Part shown: in pieces, positions 9,009-18,225 of the stretch
Layout of the letters: every line of letters begins with the position of its first letter
Numbering within the stretch: the first letter of the stretch is position 1
Source of the DNA: Tardiphaga sp051811025
Lineage (GTDB): Bacteria > Pseudomonadota > Alphaproteobacteria > Rhizobiales > Xanthobacteraceae
Reading direction: 5' to 3'
Length of the DNA stretch: 64,000 nt
NCBI RefSeq assembly: GCF_051811025.1
Contig: NZ_JBPWQE010000001.1
Coordinates: 4,154,001-4,218,000, forward strand
Program-made: the position numbers and the translations under genes
Notes under the pieces: model-generated
What the model was told of the DNA's origin: nothing
Databases searched by the model: none
The model's input: only the letters and a program-made list of their open reading frames with translations

Positions 9009-9808
9009 TTCCTTGCTCCCGACGGTGTCCCTGGGGGAATCTCATCAAATTCTGCCATAGCGCCAGAATTCAGATCGACTTTGGTCACGCCGGCAGGCGG
9101 CTTGAATACAAATGTGTCGGCGTCAGCGACGGCGTCGGTCTTCCAGTCCCTGATCCGGAGCGTGTATTGCGGTGCTCCAGTCACCGCTTTGCTCGTGATC
9201 ACGTATTTTCGAGGCAGAGGCCGCGCTCCACTCTCGATCCATATTTGCCAATCCGTATCCACGCCTCGGAACGCCAGATGCTCGCATTCAACGCCATCGA
9301 TCATGCCCTGACCGATATGTTGCGCCTGGAGGACATTGGACATCAACTCGTCATAAGCGTTTGTCAGCAACAGGTCCGTGCCCGGCATCGCCGCGCCTGT
9401 TTTTGCCTGGATCAGATCAATGAGCTGGTCGACCGTGCCCACAAGATCGGCTTGAATATACGCCTTGGCATTGTTGCCATAGATCGACGCGGTCTTCCCG
9501 TCGTAGATGAAGTCAACGTCGGTATAGCCGCCCGTTCGGCTGATGCGAAGCTTGTCCGGTCGCGAGAGCTGAATCTTTCCAGAGCTGGTAAACTGGATCT
9601 TCTCCAGCTCCGGCGTCACGACCTCGACATCACTATCGAATGTCGCGGAGATCGACTTCTGCGCCGCCGTGTAGTCGGCCATCGCCTTAAGCAATTTCGT
9701 CGGATCATCCGCGCTCGCCAGCTGCGTCGTCAATGCGATGAAGGCGGCAACTAGTGTCATACCGGCAACGCGCTTTGTATTATTACCAGCTTGTCTTCTC
9801 TTGTTCAT
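9005..9808 (-). CDS. DUF2092 family periplasmic protein
   Basis: 267 residues from ATG 9808, which has GGAGAA six bases upstream (a GTG at 9844 is less likely). A signal peptide ends at TQLASADD. The body (LLKAMADYTAAQKSISATFD, PDKLRISRTGGYTDVDFIYDG, GVECEHLAFRGVDTDWQIWI) matches DUF2092, which resembles LolA/LolB-like lipoprotein-carrier folds. A role in carrying lipids or lipoproteins in the periplasm is a family-level guess. It heads a two-gene unit with the Cys-pair protein downstream. Confidence 0.8.
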   Translation of the reverse strand: MNKRRQAGNNTKRVAGMTLVAAFIALTTQLASADDPTKLLKAMADYTAAQKSISATFDSDVEVVTPELEKIQFTSSGKIQLSRPDKLRISRTGGYTDVDFIYDGKTASIYGNNAKAYIQADLVGTVDQLIDLIQAKTGAAMPGTDLLLTNAYDELMSNVLQAQHIGQGMIDGVECEHLAFRGVDTDWQIWIESGARPLPRKYVITSKAVTGAPQYTLRIRDWKTDAVADADTFVFKPPAGVTKVDLNSGAMAEFDEIPPGTPSGARK

Positions 9809-9904
9809 GGCATTTCTCCACTGATCCGATCCATCCTTCAGCACGGATTTTTTTTTGATGCAGGTTTGGCCCGCCTGAAGCCCATCGAATGGGCGCCAAC
9901 TCCG

Positions 9905-10324
9905 CTAGATCTGGCAACGGTGGTATTCCACTTTCATATCCACCATTCCCGGAAACTCACGAGAGAGCGTGTTTTCATCAATCACGTTCAGGATGAATTG
10001 GACGTGAGAAAGCATAATGCTGGACGCACAAGCAGCGACCAGGTTGATGGTCTTATCGCTTTCCTTCTTCGACCTGATCTTGCAGTTCTCGTGCTTGCCC
10101 CGAAGTCGATCGGCTTCCGCGATGAAGCCGCCGCCATACACTCCGGAAAAATTTGTAAACGAGATCTGTTTCGCGCGTCCTTTACGGGTGAATACCTTGT
10201 TGCACTGATCTGCGCTTGTCGCCCAGGCTCCAGCAAGCTCGATCGCCTTTGCACCCGGCGACGACAACAACGTTGCGGAAAACAAAGCCGTCGCAACCAC
10301 GACCAGTTTTTGAAGCATAGTCAT
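9905..10324 (-). CDS. Conserved secreted hypothetical protein
   Basis: 139 residues with a clear signal peptide ending near SSPGAKA and a strong GAGGGG site before the start. Mature part begins IELAGAWATSADQCNKVF and contains four cysteines (DQC, ENC, AAC, HRC), suggesting two disulfides. The GAWATSADQC opening is a pattern of periplasmic proteins I know from rhizobia; no function can be named. It lies just downstream of the HlyD adaptor gene and may be co-transcribed with it. Confidence 0.7.
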   Translation of the reverse strand: MTMLQKLVVVATALFSATLLSSPGAKAIELAGAWATSADQCNKVFTRKGRAKQISFTNFSGVYGGGFIAEADRLRGKHENCKIRSKKESDKTINLVAACASSIMLSHVQFILNVIDENTLSREFPGMVDMKVEYHRCQI

Positions 10325-10335
10325 TTGATCCCCTC

Positions 10336-11568
10336 TCAGTGACCACTCAGAACAAGCGTCTTGATTGGCAACAACAACGCCTGGATTCGAAGCAGCAATG
10401 CATGCACCAGCCCGGTTGCATCGACTGCATGCAGTGCAAACCCCTTCAACGCGCCGGTGTTCGGGTTGGCAATTTCGTCGTGGTTGCTGGTGTAGGCATT
10501 GACGACGCAGGCACTGCCCGGGGTAACTCCCTCAAGACCACCTTTGAAGAGCGGCTCCAGGAAGACGAGAATCGAACCAGGTCTTTGCAAGTTCTGCGGA
10601 TCAATCAAAAGCTCGCCGCTCCGGAACTGACCGGCGGCGATGAAATCCTGTACGCTTGTGACGACCAACGGAATGATGGTCCAGGGTTTCGAGATACATG
10701 TCGCCTCCGCCACCATACCGGGCTTCATGACCTGAGCCTCGATTTGACCGAATCCCGCCTGCAAGCTGCGTCGGCCCGCGCCCTCCGGTATCAGGACGCC
10801 AGCCGGCCGCATCAGCTGGTTGACGACATCCCCTGGGCGAACGAGAAATTGCTCGACGCGGCCATCTATACCTGCACGCACATAGGTCTTATCGACATCC
10901 ACCTGCGCTTGCGCCTGCGCGGCCTCGGCGCTCGCTTTCTCGGCCGGCAGAAGTGTGGACACGCGCAGCAGCGACGATTCCTTGACGGCTATCGCGGCAT
11001 CGATACCGGACTGCCGCTGATCGACAAGCACCTGCAGCTTTTCGATATCGCGCTGCGGCACGATACCGGGATTCCGACGTTGCAACTCGGTCTTGACGTC
11101 CAGCTCATCCTTGGCCTGCTGGTAGGACGCCTTCGCTTCGCCGAGCTGGGCATCCGCCTTGGCAACGTCGGCTCGCGCCGAAATAAGCGACGCGTCGACC
11201 TCGACGATCTTTCGCCTTGCGGTCTCCAGTGCCGCGTCCTGCTTCGAACTGTCCAGCCTGAACAGAACGTCGCCTTTCTTGACGTCGGCGGTGAAGTCGA
11301 CATTCACCTCGACGACACGGCCGGAGCCTTCGGGGAGAATTGGCACCGTCCGGAAGTAGATCGCCGCTGACGTTGTCGAAGGATGAAAATAGAAGATCAT
11401 CGTGATCAGCCCTATCGTCAACATCAGGCAGCCGGTGATCCCCCACCTCAGCTCGTACCAGATAGAGAAGAACGTGATCTCCTTGCCGAACCGCTTCCCC
11501 TGCCGATAACGGCGATAGAGATAATCGGGCAGGATCGTCACCAGCGAGCAGATCATGAGTTCAAGCAT
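10336..11568 (-). CDS. HlyD-family membrane fusion (adaptor) protein
   Basis: 410 residues. A short cytoplasmic N-terminus precedes one transmembrane helix (about 48-66), then a lipoyl/barrel-sandwich segment (GRVVEVNVDFTADVKKGDVL), a long alpha-helical hairpin (about 110-225) and a second half-lipoyl plus beta-barrel region (VRAGIDGRVEQFLVRPGDVV). This is the architecture of EmrA/AaeA-type adaptors linking an inner-membrane pump to an outer-membrane channel. No pump is adjacent; the upstream overlapping gene encodes a small membrane protein. Substrate unknown. Confidence 0.85.
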   Translation of the reverse strand: MLELMICSLVTILPDYLYRRYRQGKRFGKEITFFSIWYELRWGITGCLMLTIGLITMIFYFHPSTTSAAIYFRTVPILPEGSGRVVEVNVDFTADVKKGDVLFRLDSSKQDAALETARRKIVEVDASLISARADVAKADAQLGEAKASYQQAKDELDVKTELQRRNPGIVPQRDIEKLQVLVDQRQSGIDAAIAVKESSLLRVSTLLPAEKASAEAAQAQAQVDVDKTYVRAGIDGRVEQFLVRPGDVVNQLMRPAGVLIPEGAGRRSLQAGFGQIEAQVMKPGMVAEATCISKPWTIIPLVVTSVQDFIAAGQFRSGELLIDPQNLQRPGSILVFLEPLFKGGLEGVTPGSACVVNAYTSNHDEIANPNTGALKGFALHAVDATGLVHALLLRIQALLLPIKTLVLSGH

Positions 11569-11992
11569 GGTCGTGCACCTCTTCCTTCAAGGAGGACTGA
11601 CTACCAGCTTTGCCGCCGGGCACAGGCTCGACATCTGATTCAGCGGAAGGCGCACCAGCTGTGGCATTCGCGATGCGCTCGACGGAGTCGGCAATGCTGC
11701 GCATCGGCGTACCAAAATCCGGCAGGTCGATCATCGCAAGCAGCAGGCCGGCAATCCAGAAGATATGCATGTGAGTGAAGAGCGAGATCAGGCCAAGAAC
11801 GCCGACAATCTCGAACTGCATCTTGTGCGACTTGTGCGCCATGCGTTCGGGCAGGCTGTGCAGCTTCCAATACAGCGTCCCCACCCATAACAGGGTCGCG
11901 ACGAGAAAAACCCCCATTACCACCATGAGGGTATCCGCTCCGTCAGCGCCGGGAACGAAAAATGGCACGTGATGAGGAGCTGCCGGGTGCAT
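11561..11992 (-). CDS. Small inner-membrane protein paired with the HlyD adaptor
   Basis: 143 residues from ATG 11992; the longer frame to 12160 has an implausible N-terminus and would run into the FixK box. Two hydrophobic segments are visible (LMVVMGVFLVATLLWVGTLY and a stretch from GVLGLISLF to LLLAMIDLP), with a hydrophilic acidic tail. It overlaps the adaptor start by 8 nt, so the two are coupled. Such small proteins often sit before solitary HlyD genes in Bradyrhizobium; the role is unknown. Confidence 0.7.
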   Translation of the reverse strand: MHPAAPHHVPFFVPGADGADTLMVVMGVFLVATLLWVGTLYWKLHSLPERMAHKSHKMQFEIVGVLGLISLFTHMHIFWIAGLLLAMIDLPDFGTPMRSIADSVERIANATAGAPSAESDVEPVPGGKAGSQSSLKEEVHDHA

Positions 11993-12079
11993 CTCTCCGC
12001 TCAAATCTTCTCTCCCTGCCGCGCGCCCAAACGTTCCGCAGCCACGCTCTGCACCGTGCCTTCCCAAGGTGCGGTCTGC

Positions 12080-12093
12080 TTGATTTGGATCAA
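12080..12093. promoter_or_regulatory. FixK/FNR-type box in a divergent promoter region
   Basis: TTGATTTGGATCAA has the full TTGAT-N4-ATCAA consensus. It lies between the minus-strand membrane-protein/HlyD operon (start 11992) and the plus-strand gene at 12163, and its centre is about 77-95 bp from each start. Confidence 0.7.
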
Positions 12094-12162
12094 CAAAATG
12101 CGGCCGGCTGCACCTAACCTTGTGGCAGCCTTGAAGCCGATAGCCACCAGGAGCTCTCAATC

Positions 12163-12618
12163 ATGTCTCGCAGCATCGACGATCTCATCCCAACTGCCAC
12201 GCAGATCCGCAAGGAGGCTGCGCTCAAAGAGGCCGAAGCGGCGGACCAATATGCTCGCATCGCCGCAGCGGCCGACGCCGAGAAGCGGGCGCTGATCGAA
12301 CGGCTCAGCCAGCCGTCCGGGAAGAGCGAAGCCGAGAAAGTCCAGCTGGCCTCAACCATCATCCAGCGGGCTGTGCGAAACGGCTTGACGGAAGTTCAAG
12401 TCTACCGCTTTCCCAACTCGCTGTGTACCGACAAGGGTCGCGCCATCAATCAGCAAGAAAAGGGGTGGGAAAAAACGCTAACGGGAATTCCTGCTGAAAT
12501 CTTCCAGCTCTGGAGCGACTATTTGCAACCGCGCGGCTATCGCATCGGTTACCAGACCATCGACTATCCCGGCGGCATACCCGGCGACATCGGCATCACC
12601 ATTTCCTGGGGAGATTGA
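12163..12618 (+). CDS. Conserved hypothetical protein with N-terminal coiled coil
   Basis: 151 residues. Residues 10-60 are Ala/Glu-rich and helical (coiled coil likely). The C-terminal half (VQVYRFPNSLCTDKGRAINQ, LQPRGYRIGYQTIDYPGGIP) is compact with one cysteine. GGAG lies a few bases upstream of the ATG. No signal peptide, so cytosolic. It is followed 37 bp later by ppk2, and both could be read from the FixK-box promoter. I do not recognise a function. Confidence 0.7.
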   Translation: MSRSIDDLIPTATQIRKEAALKEAEAADQYARIAAAADAEKRALIERLSQPSGKSEAEKVQLASTIIQRAVRNGLTEVQVYRFPNSLCTDKGRAINQQEKGWEKTLTGIPAEIFQLWSDYLQPRGYRIGYQTIDYPGGIPGDIGITISWGD

Positions 12619-12655
12619 GCGTCTGTTGGTTCCAGACTGATCATGGAGTCATGAC

Positions 12656-13456
12656 ATGTCAGCTATCGTCCCGACGGAGCGGCTGAAGCGCAAGGATTAT
12701 GAGAAGCAACTGGAAAAGCTTCAGGTCGAACTTTGTCATTTGCAGGAATGGGTGAAGGCGAAGAACCTGAAGGTTATCGTGATTTTTGAGGGACGCGACG
12801 CCGCCGGCAAGGGCGGCTCGATCAAGGCCCTGACAGAAAAAGTGAGCCCGCGGGTTTTCCGCGTGTGCGCCCTGCCCGCCCCGTCTGACCGGCAAAAAAC
12901 CCAGTTGTTTCTTCAGCGCTACATCGAGCAATTCCCGGCAGGCGGTGAAATCGTGATCTTCGACCGTAGCTGGTACAATCGCGCCGGCGTCGAATATGTC
13001 ATGGGCTTCTGCAGCCCGGCCCAACACAAACGCTTCCTGGAATTGTGCCCACTGGTTGAGAAATTTGCAGTCGATGCTGGCATCATCCTGATCAAGCTAT
13101 GGCTTGAGGTCGGAATGGAGGAGCAGGAACAACGGTTCAAGGCACGCATCGATGACCCCCTGCGGCAATGGAAGCTAAGCCCGATGGACACCGAGTCGTT
13201 TGATCGCTGGTACGACTACTCCCGCGCGCGCGACATGATGTTCAACGCAACCGATACTAAGCATGCGCCATGGCGGCTGGTCCGATCAGACGACAAGCGG
13301 CGGGCTCGGCTCAATATCATCTGGCATATCCTCAAGACGATCCCTTACAAGAAGATCGCGCGAAAGAAGATCAAGCTGGCAAAGCGATCCAACAAGGGTC
13401 GCTACAACGATCAGACCGGCTTGCGCCGCATGAAATTCGTCGAGAATCGGTACTGA
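12656..13456 (+). CDS. ppk2: Polyphosphate kinase 2 family protein
   Basis: 266 residues, one PPK2 domain. Walker A is GRDAAGKGG (residues 46-54), followed by the lid and FDRSWYNRAGVE, the Walker B-type signature. PPK2 enzymes move phosphate between polyphosphate and nucleotides (GTP/ATP regeneration or synthesis); the direction and nucleotide cannot be read from sequence. The Lys/Arg-rich C-terminus is typical of the family. Placement behind a FixK-box promoter fits energy storage under oxygen limitation (inference). Confidence 0.92.
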   Translation: MSAIVPTERLKRKDYEKQLEKLQVELCHLQEWVKAKNLKVIVIFEGRDAAGKGGSIKALTEKVSPRVFRVCALPAPSDRQKTQLFLQRYIEQFPAGGEIVIFDRSWYNRAGVEYVMGFCSPAQHKRFLELCPLVEKFAVDAGIILIKLWLEVGMEEQEQRFKARIDDPLRQWKLSPMDTESFDRWYDYSRARDMMFNATDTKHAPWRLVRSDDKRRARLNIIWHILKTIPYKKIARKKIKLAKRSNKGRYNDQTGLRRMKFVENRY

Positions 13457-13466
13457 AACAAACGGA

Positions 13467-13483
13467 GCCGCGCGCTGCGCGGC
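13467..13483 (+). terminator. GC hairpin after ppk2
   Basis: GCCGCGC-GCT-GCGCGGC, a perfect 7-bp stem starting 10 bp after the ppk2 stop. There is no long T run, so it may be a weak or bidirectional terminator between two convergent genes. Confidence 0.5.
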
Positions 13484-13498
13484 CCGTTCGCATCCTGC

Positions 13499-13951
13499 TT
13501 ACTTCAGCCGTATCGTAACCCCGCCGACAGCAGCGGATATTTCGGCGCCAACTTTGGGACCGCTGAGCTGCAGGATCACGCCATTGCCATTCTGCAGTTG
13601 CACACCTCCGGCGCCGGCCGCCACCGCACCGCCCGCTCCAACCACTGCATAAGTGCCTTCGATCGACGTAGGCCCCTTCAAATTGATCGCACGGCCGATA
13701 AGCTTGGTGGTAGAGGCGCCAATGGTGAAGCCGATGCTCATGCCTGAGACCGTGAATGGATATGTTTTGCCGCGATACCTCAGTACACCCTCACCGCCGC
13801 CAACCCCGACGATGAAGCCGCCCTTGGTGAATATCACGGCAACCTGGCCCATATCGGCGCGCGATGACGTACTGGCTCCCGTGACCGCGGCAAGCACAGT
13901 GACCACTGTAACCACAATTGCATGGACGTTGAATTTTCGCATGACTTTCAT
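13499..13951 (-). CDS. Secreted glycine-rich protein, paralogue of 3602-4072
   Basis: 150 residues with a signal peptide ending near STSSRADM. The body reads GGFIVGVGGGEGVLRYRGK, YPFTVSGMSIGFTIGAS, then an alternating Gly/Val region and a short beta-like end. Residue spacing matches the protein at 3602-4072 over nearly the whole length, so the two are paralogues. Probably a small beta-rich envelope protein, with remote resemblance to YSC84-like domains. Convergent with ppk2. Function unknown. Confidence 0.7.
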   Translation of the reverse strand: MKVMRKFNVHAIVVTVVTVLAAVTGASTSSRADMGQVAVIFTKGGFIVGVGGGEGVLRYRGKTYPFTVSGMSIGFTIGASTTKLIGRAINLKGPTSIEGTYAVVGAGGAVAAGAGGVQLQNGNGVILQLSGPKVGAEISAAVGGVTIRLK

Positions 13952-14173
13952 TTCCCTCTGTTGTGAGACTGAACTATTGAGCCCGGATCATCGCGAACTA
14001 TCCGATCGTCCAGACGATAAAAGACGGTATGGCGCGGTCACTTGTGGAGATGTCATACTTCCGGAATGTCGAAGAATTCGGCCGATCCTCGTGCCATTCC
14101 GACAAACGTCTGTTGATCCAGGTCAACGCAATCCGCCCCTATGAGCAACGATCCGCGTCGCAGCGCAACAAGG

Positions 14174-15838
14174 TCACTCTCGCCTCAGATCGCCAAGCAC
14201 ACTATCCATCCTTCGGGTCCAGTTGGCGCTGTTGGTCTTTTCCGCGAAGCCATCGGCTTGCAAGACATCGCGGACCTGGCCACGAGCGCCGACGATCTGG
14301 AAGTCGATCCGGCAAGAGACAAGCTGGCCATGGAGGTCGTGAAGCATCTTTACGCCCGCGAGATCGATGAAGGGCGACGATGAGAGGCCGCAGACAACAA
14401 TCTTGGTGTTCGGCAATGACCGAACCTTTGCCAGCACGTTCTCCATCACCGTTTCCGCATTGATGTAGAGTAAAGAGGCCTCAGGGCGGAAAGCGAGCAC
14501 ACCTGCAATCGGCTCCACGTCAGGGTGCCGCGCGCTATCGGCATATCGGCCTGTTCCTGGCAGGCGCCCGAGAATTGCGACGTTCGGCTGAGAGGCGCGC
14601 GCCAGTAATAGGAAAATTGAGGCCAGCGCAGCCAGCAGGATACCCTGAAGGATTCCTAGCATCAGCACAGACACGAGAGCGATCGCCGCCGCATAAAAGT
14701 CGATCCGGCTGATGCGCCACATTCGCATGAGGGCAGCGATATCAATCAGTCTGTAAACTGCTGTGCACACGATCGCAGCGAGCACCGCCTTGGGTAAATT
14801 GGTCAGGAAATCCGTGAGAAACAGCAGGCAGATGGCCAACGTGCCCGAACAGATAACGAGAGCGAGTGGGGTCTTCGCGCCGGCCTGATCATTGACGGCG
14901 GATTGGGATAGTCCTCCCGCAACAGGGTAGCCGTGGCCGAACGCTACCGCAATATTTGCCGCGCCTAGCCCCAAGAACTCCTGTCGTACATCGATGACGT
15001 AACCGTGCTTCGCCGCAAAACTGCGAGCGGCTGCTACGCCTTCGACATAGGCGAGCAACATGATGCCGGCAGCGAGAGGAAATAGTTCGTCGAACTCCAG
15101 CAACCCAAAGGTTGGCACGGCGATGCTTGGCAATCCCTTCGGAACTTCGCCGGTGACGGGAATGCCGAGCGCCGGCAAGCCGAGCACCGTTGCGACAATG
15201 ACCGAGAGGATCACGACTGCAAGTCCTACCGGCCTGCCGGGCCATAGACGTTCGCCTTGAAGCAGCAGGATCGCAATAAGCCCGATCACAAGCACGATCC
15301 ACTGCACGCCGCCGAGTTGCCAAACGAGTGTAGCAACGCGATCAAAGAAATTCCGCCCGCCGCCAGCAACACCAAACAGGCTTGGTAACTGCGTCATGAT
15401 GATGGTCAGGCCGGCGCCAGCCTTGAAACCGACCAGAATGCTGTCGCTGATCAGGCGCACCAGCATGCTTAGCCGGAAAACCCAGGCAATCACGCAGAGG
15501 CACGCAACGGCCAGAGCCGCGATACTCGCAATCTGCACATAGCGAAGCGCGTCACCTGCAGCGAGCGCTCCGACCGTGGCAGCGACCATCAGCGAGATCG
15601 CCGAGGTGGGGCCGACGGCGAGTTGCCGCGAGGACCCCAGCAACGCATAGCCAATGCCGCCCAGCATGTAACCGTAGATACCGACCTGTGGCGGCATACC
15701 GGCAAGCGCGGCATAGGCCAGCGACACCGGGATCGCATAGGCGGCAAGCGTGACGCCCGCGATCGTGTCGTGGCGAAGCCAGTCAACCCGGTATCCGACA
15801 AGCCACTGCGCCGGCGGAAATATCCATCGCGCATTCAT
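14174..15838 (-). CDS. SulP-family anion transporter with STAS domain
   Basis: 554 residues. Ten or more transmembrane segments fill residues 15-400; the early sequence VSLAYAALAGMPPQVGIYG and LLGSSRQLAVGPTSA are SulP/SLC26 hallmarks. A cytoplasmic STAS domain occupies about 435-545 (LLYINAETVMENVLAKV, SSSPFIDLAGVKMLHDLHG). SulP proteins move sulfate, bicarbonate, C4-dicarboxylates or other anions; the substrate here is not evident. No carbonic anhydrase or sulfate gene is adjacent. Confidence 0.9.
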   Translation of the reverse strand: MNARWIFPPAQWLVGYRVDWLRHDTIAGVTLAAYAIPVSLAYAALAGMPPQVGIYGYMLGGIGYALLGSSRQLAVGPTSAISLMVAATVGALAAGDALRYVQIASIAALAVACLCVIAWVFRLSMLVRLISDSILVGFKAGAGLTIIMTQLPSLFGVAGGGRNFFDRVATLVWQLGGVQWIVLVIGLIAILLLQGERLWPGRPVGLAVVILSVIVATVLGLPALGIPVTGEVPKGLPSIAVPTFGLLEFDELFPLAAGIMLLAYVEGVAAARSFAAKHGYVIDVRQEFLGLGAANIAVAFGHGYPVAGGLSQSAVNDQAGAKTPLALVICSGTLAICLLFLTDFLTNLPKAVLAAIVCTAVYRLIDIAALMRMWRISRIDFYAAAIALVSVLMLGILQGILLAALASIFLLLARASQPNVAILGRLPGTGRYADSARHPDVEPIAGVLAFRPEASLLYINAETVMENVLAKVRSLPNTKIVVCGLSSSPFIDLAGVKMLHDLHGQLVSCRIDFQIVGARGQVRDVLQADGFAEKTNSANWTRRMDSVLGDLRRE

Positions 15839-15859
15839 GCCAGCCTCCTTCGATCAACG

Positions 15860-16552
15860 CTAACCAGCATCAGCTGTGCGGATTCGGCCGCAACGCAAAA
15901 GAACAAGCAACAACGCAGCGACAGGAACGGTCAATGTGAGCGCTGGCGTCCTCTCTGTAATGAAGGCACCCACAGCCGCCCCCGTACCGAATGTGGCGCA
16001 AACCCCGATAAAGATGCAGGACTTCCGTAACAGACCGACCTGCGAATCCCCGGCCACCAAGGCAAATACGCCGTCAATTGCCTGGCGAAGATTTCCCGTT
16101 ATCATCACCGAACTGTAGTTTGCGCCTTCGACCTTTGTGAAAACCGAGGTCTGCATTGCGGCCACCATCGAGACGCCCAGCGTGCCGGCGACATCCGGCA
16201 CTCGATTGTGCAACACCCCGACGAGGACAAGAACCGCAATCTCGACGAGGATGCTGATTGGTCCAGCTCGATTACCGGCAACACGACGCAGCCACGCGGC
16301 GAGCACTACACCGACCATGAATGCAAAAAGTGATGGTATGAAGTGGAACGCCTCCTGCCACTTCCCGACCATCGCGTTCACCCACAAGAATACCAGATTG
16401 GCGGTTTGCGCATTCGCCAGAACGCCATGGGTGATCCAGGTATAGGCGTCGAGACAACCACCGGCGAAGCCCAGCAGCAGCGCGACCAGCAGGCTCTCTT
16501 CGCGGCGCATCGGCGGATTGCCGACATGCGCCACAGACATATTGAACCACAT
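15860..16552 (-). CDS. DUF1275 (YoaK-like) membrane protein
   Basis: 230 residues and six predicted transmembrane helices. The family signature GFAGGCLDAYTWITHGVLANAQTANL is present in the N-terminal third (two overlapping parts: GGCLDAYTWI and ANAQTANLVFL), as is SVMITGNLRQ near residue 155. DUF1275 proteins are inner-membrane proteins of unknown transport role. A FixK/FNR-type box lies 36 bp upstream of the start. It stands just upstream of the SulP gene on the same strand (21 bp gap) and may share its message. Confidence 0.85.
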   Translation of the reverse strand: MWFNMSVAHVGNPPMRREESLLVALLLGFAGGCLDAYTWITHGVLANAQTANLVFLWVNAMVGKWQEAFHFIPSLFAFMVGVVLAAWLRRVAGNRAGPISILVEIAVLVLVGVLHNRVPDVAGTLGVSMVAAMQTSVFTKVEGANYSSVMITGNLRQAIDGVFALVAGDSQVGLLRKSCIFIGVCATFGTGAAVGAFITERTPALTLTVPVAALLLVLLRCGRIRTADAG

Positions 16553-16587
16553 CGAGCCAACAAACGCCGGCTCCCCAACGGTTTAGG

Positions 16588-16601
16588 TTGATCTGAATCA
16601 A
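16588..16601. promoter_or_regulatory. FixK/FNR-type box between DUF1275 and a hydrolase gene
   Basis: TTGATCTGAATCAA, full consensus half-sites. Centre is about 42 bp from the DUF1275 start (minus) and about 65 bp from the hydrolase start (plus), so it could serve either direction. Confidence 0.7.
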
Positions 16602-16659
16602 CTGTTTCCGAATTTTCTGCGGTCAGCTCGCAATACGAAAATGCAGGGCTAAGGCGAGC

Positions 16660-17544
16660 ATGCATATCATCCAGCGGATCATCGCGATGGCGGTTCTTGT
16701 GTTCGTCGCCTCCGCGGAGTCGACGCAAGCCGAAGAAACGTCTGATGCTGCGCGGATTCAGGAAGAACTCTGGGTTCTGCCGTTACCATTACCGATGTTT
16801 GCTTACCTGGTCCGCCCGGTAGGCACCGGCCCGTTTCCGCTCGTTATCATGAACCACGGCGTCGCTCTCAATCCAACTGACCGCGGCTTTTTTCCACTCG
16901 TCGAATTTCGCGATGCAGCCAAATGGTTTGCAAGGCGAGGTTACCTTGTGGTGGCACCAGTCGGAAGCGGATATGGCGCGTCGGCCATCGACATTCCCGA
17001 GCATGGGATCTTCGGTCCATTCTTCTCCAAGGTCGGCAAATGCACGAATCCCAATTTCCGCGATGCCGGCCTTGCGGTCGCCAAAGTAGATCTCTGGATT
17101 ATCGATTATCTGACCGCCGAAAAACAGATCGTGCCGAATGATGTCATCGTCGTTGGGCAATCCGCCGGCGGCTGGGCCTCTATCGCTCTATCGAGTGTCA
17201 ATCCATCGCAAGTCAAAGCGATTATCACCTTTGCAGCCGGCCGCGGTGGCCGTGTTGACGGCAAGCCAAACAACAACTGTGCACCGGACAAGCTCGTCGA
17301 GGCTACGGCAGATTTCGGTCGAACCTCACGGATCCCGATGCTGTGGATCTATATCGAGAATGATACGTTCTTCGGTCCGGCGTTATCCAAGAACATGCAT
17401 GCGGCCTTCACCGCAGCCGGTGGCCGAGCCGAATATCATCTGATGCCGCCGTTCGGAAACGACGGACATTTCTTCATAGGCTCACCGGAAGCTATCCCGA
17501 TCTGGTCGCCGCTGGTGGCGAAGTTCCTGGATAGCCAGAAATAA
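16660..17544 (+). CDS. Secreted dienelactone-hydrolase-like alpha/beta hydrolase
   Basis: 294 residues. Signal peptide (1-24, cut after STQAEE). Alpha/beta hydrolase fold with PFPLVIMNHGV (oxyanion-hole strand), nucleophile elbow VVGQSAGGWA (Ser168) and a C-terminal GNDGHFF giving the catalytic His. The acid is probably in YIENDTFFGP. Exported hydrolase acting on esters or similar in the periplasm; substrate unknown. It is followed 22 bp later by an IalB-family gene. Confidence 0.8.
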   Translation: MHIIQRIIAMAVLVFVASAESTQAEETSDAARIQEELWVLPLPLPMFAYLVRPVGTGPFPLVIMNHGVALNPTDRGFFPLVEFRDAAKWFARRGYLVVAPVGSGYGASAIDIPEHGIFGPFFSKVGKCTNPNFRDAGLAVAKVDLWIIDYLTAEKQIVPNDVIVVGQSAGGWASIALSSVNPSQVKAIITFAAGRGGRVDGKPNNNCAPDKLVEATADFGRTSRIPMLWIYIENDTFFGPALSKNMHAAFTAAGGRAEYHLMPPFGNDGHFFIGSPEAIPIWSPLVAKFLDSQK

Positions 17545-17566
17545 GGACCGACGCCGGAGGACAGCT

Positions 17567-18184
17567 GTGACAGGATCCCACCGCAACGAGCGGCATCGCA
17601 GCCATGAAGGGCATCGAATCGCGGCACTGCTTTTCGCTGCATCGGCGAGCATTGTATTCAGCCAATCCGCAGTGTCTCAACAGAGCTCGGCGCCCGCCCT
17701 GACAGGGGCAGAAATACGCCCCCGCGGTCAGCGCGACATAAAAGACGTTACTTTTGGGGACTGGAAAAAAGTCTGCTTCAAGCCTGGTGGGGCAAAGGTG
17801 CTTTGCCGCACATCGATCACCGGAACCTTTTCGACTGGTCAAATGGCTGTACGGCTCGACATCACCGAGCGCGAAGGCGATACCGCCAGGCGGATACAGA
17901 TATTCTCTCCAGTAGGAATGTACCTACCGAATCCGGTCGAACTCGTAATCGACCAAGGCAAGCCTTACCGTTTTCCCTACACTTGGTGCCTGACAAACGC
18001 CTGTATCGCTGGCGCCAAGGCCGCCTCCCCACTGATCAAAGAGATGAATCAGGGGCGGATCCTGCGGCTGCAATTCGTGGATTCGAGCCTCTTGTCACTC
18101 ACGACATCGGTACCCCTCAGCCCGTTTTCTGCCGTTTACAACGGCGCTCCGGCACAAACGTTTGAACAAGCTATCGACGAATGA
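17567..18184 (+). CDS. Invasion-associated locus B (IalB) family protein
   Basis: 205 residues from GTG 17567, with GGAGG seven bases upstream. An N-terminal export signal (to about residue 40) is followed by the IalB core: VTFGDWKKVCFKPGGAKVLC, VGMYLPNPVELVID and WCLTNACIAGAKA, with four conserved cysteines. IalB-like proteins are periplasmic and widespread in Rhizobiales; the name comes from Bartonella and no virulence role is implied here. Probably co-transcribed with the upstream hydrolase. Confidence 0.88.
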   Translation: MTGSHRNERHRSHEGHRIAALLFAASASIVFSQSAVSQQSSAPALTGAEIRPRGQRDIKDVTFGDWKKVCFKPGGAKVLCRTSITGTFSTGQMAVRLDITEREGDTARRIQIFSPVGMYLPNPVELVIDQGKPYRFPYTWCLTNACIAGAKAASPLIKEMNQGRILRLQFVDSSLLSLTTSVPLSPFSAVYNGAPAQTFEQAIDE

Positions 18185-18225
18185 ACACACTGGAATCCGC
18201 AATCAAACAGAGATTAGAAATTATT

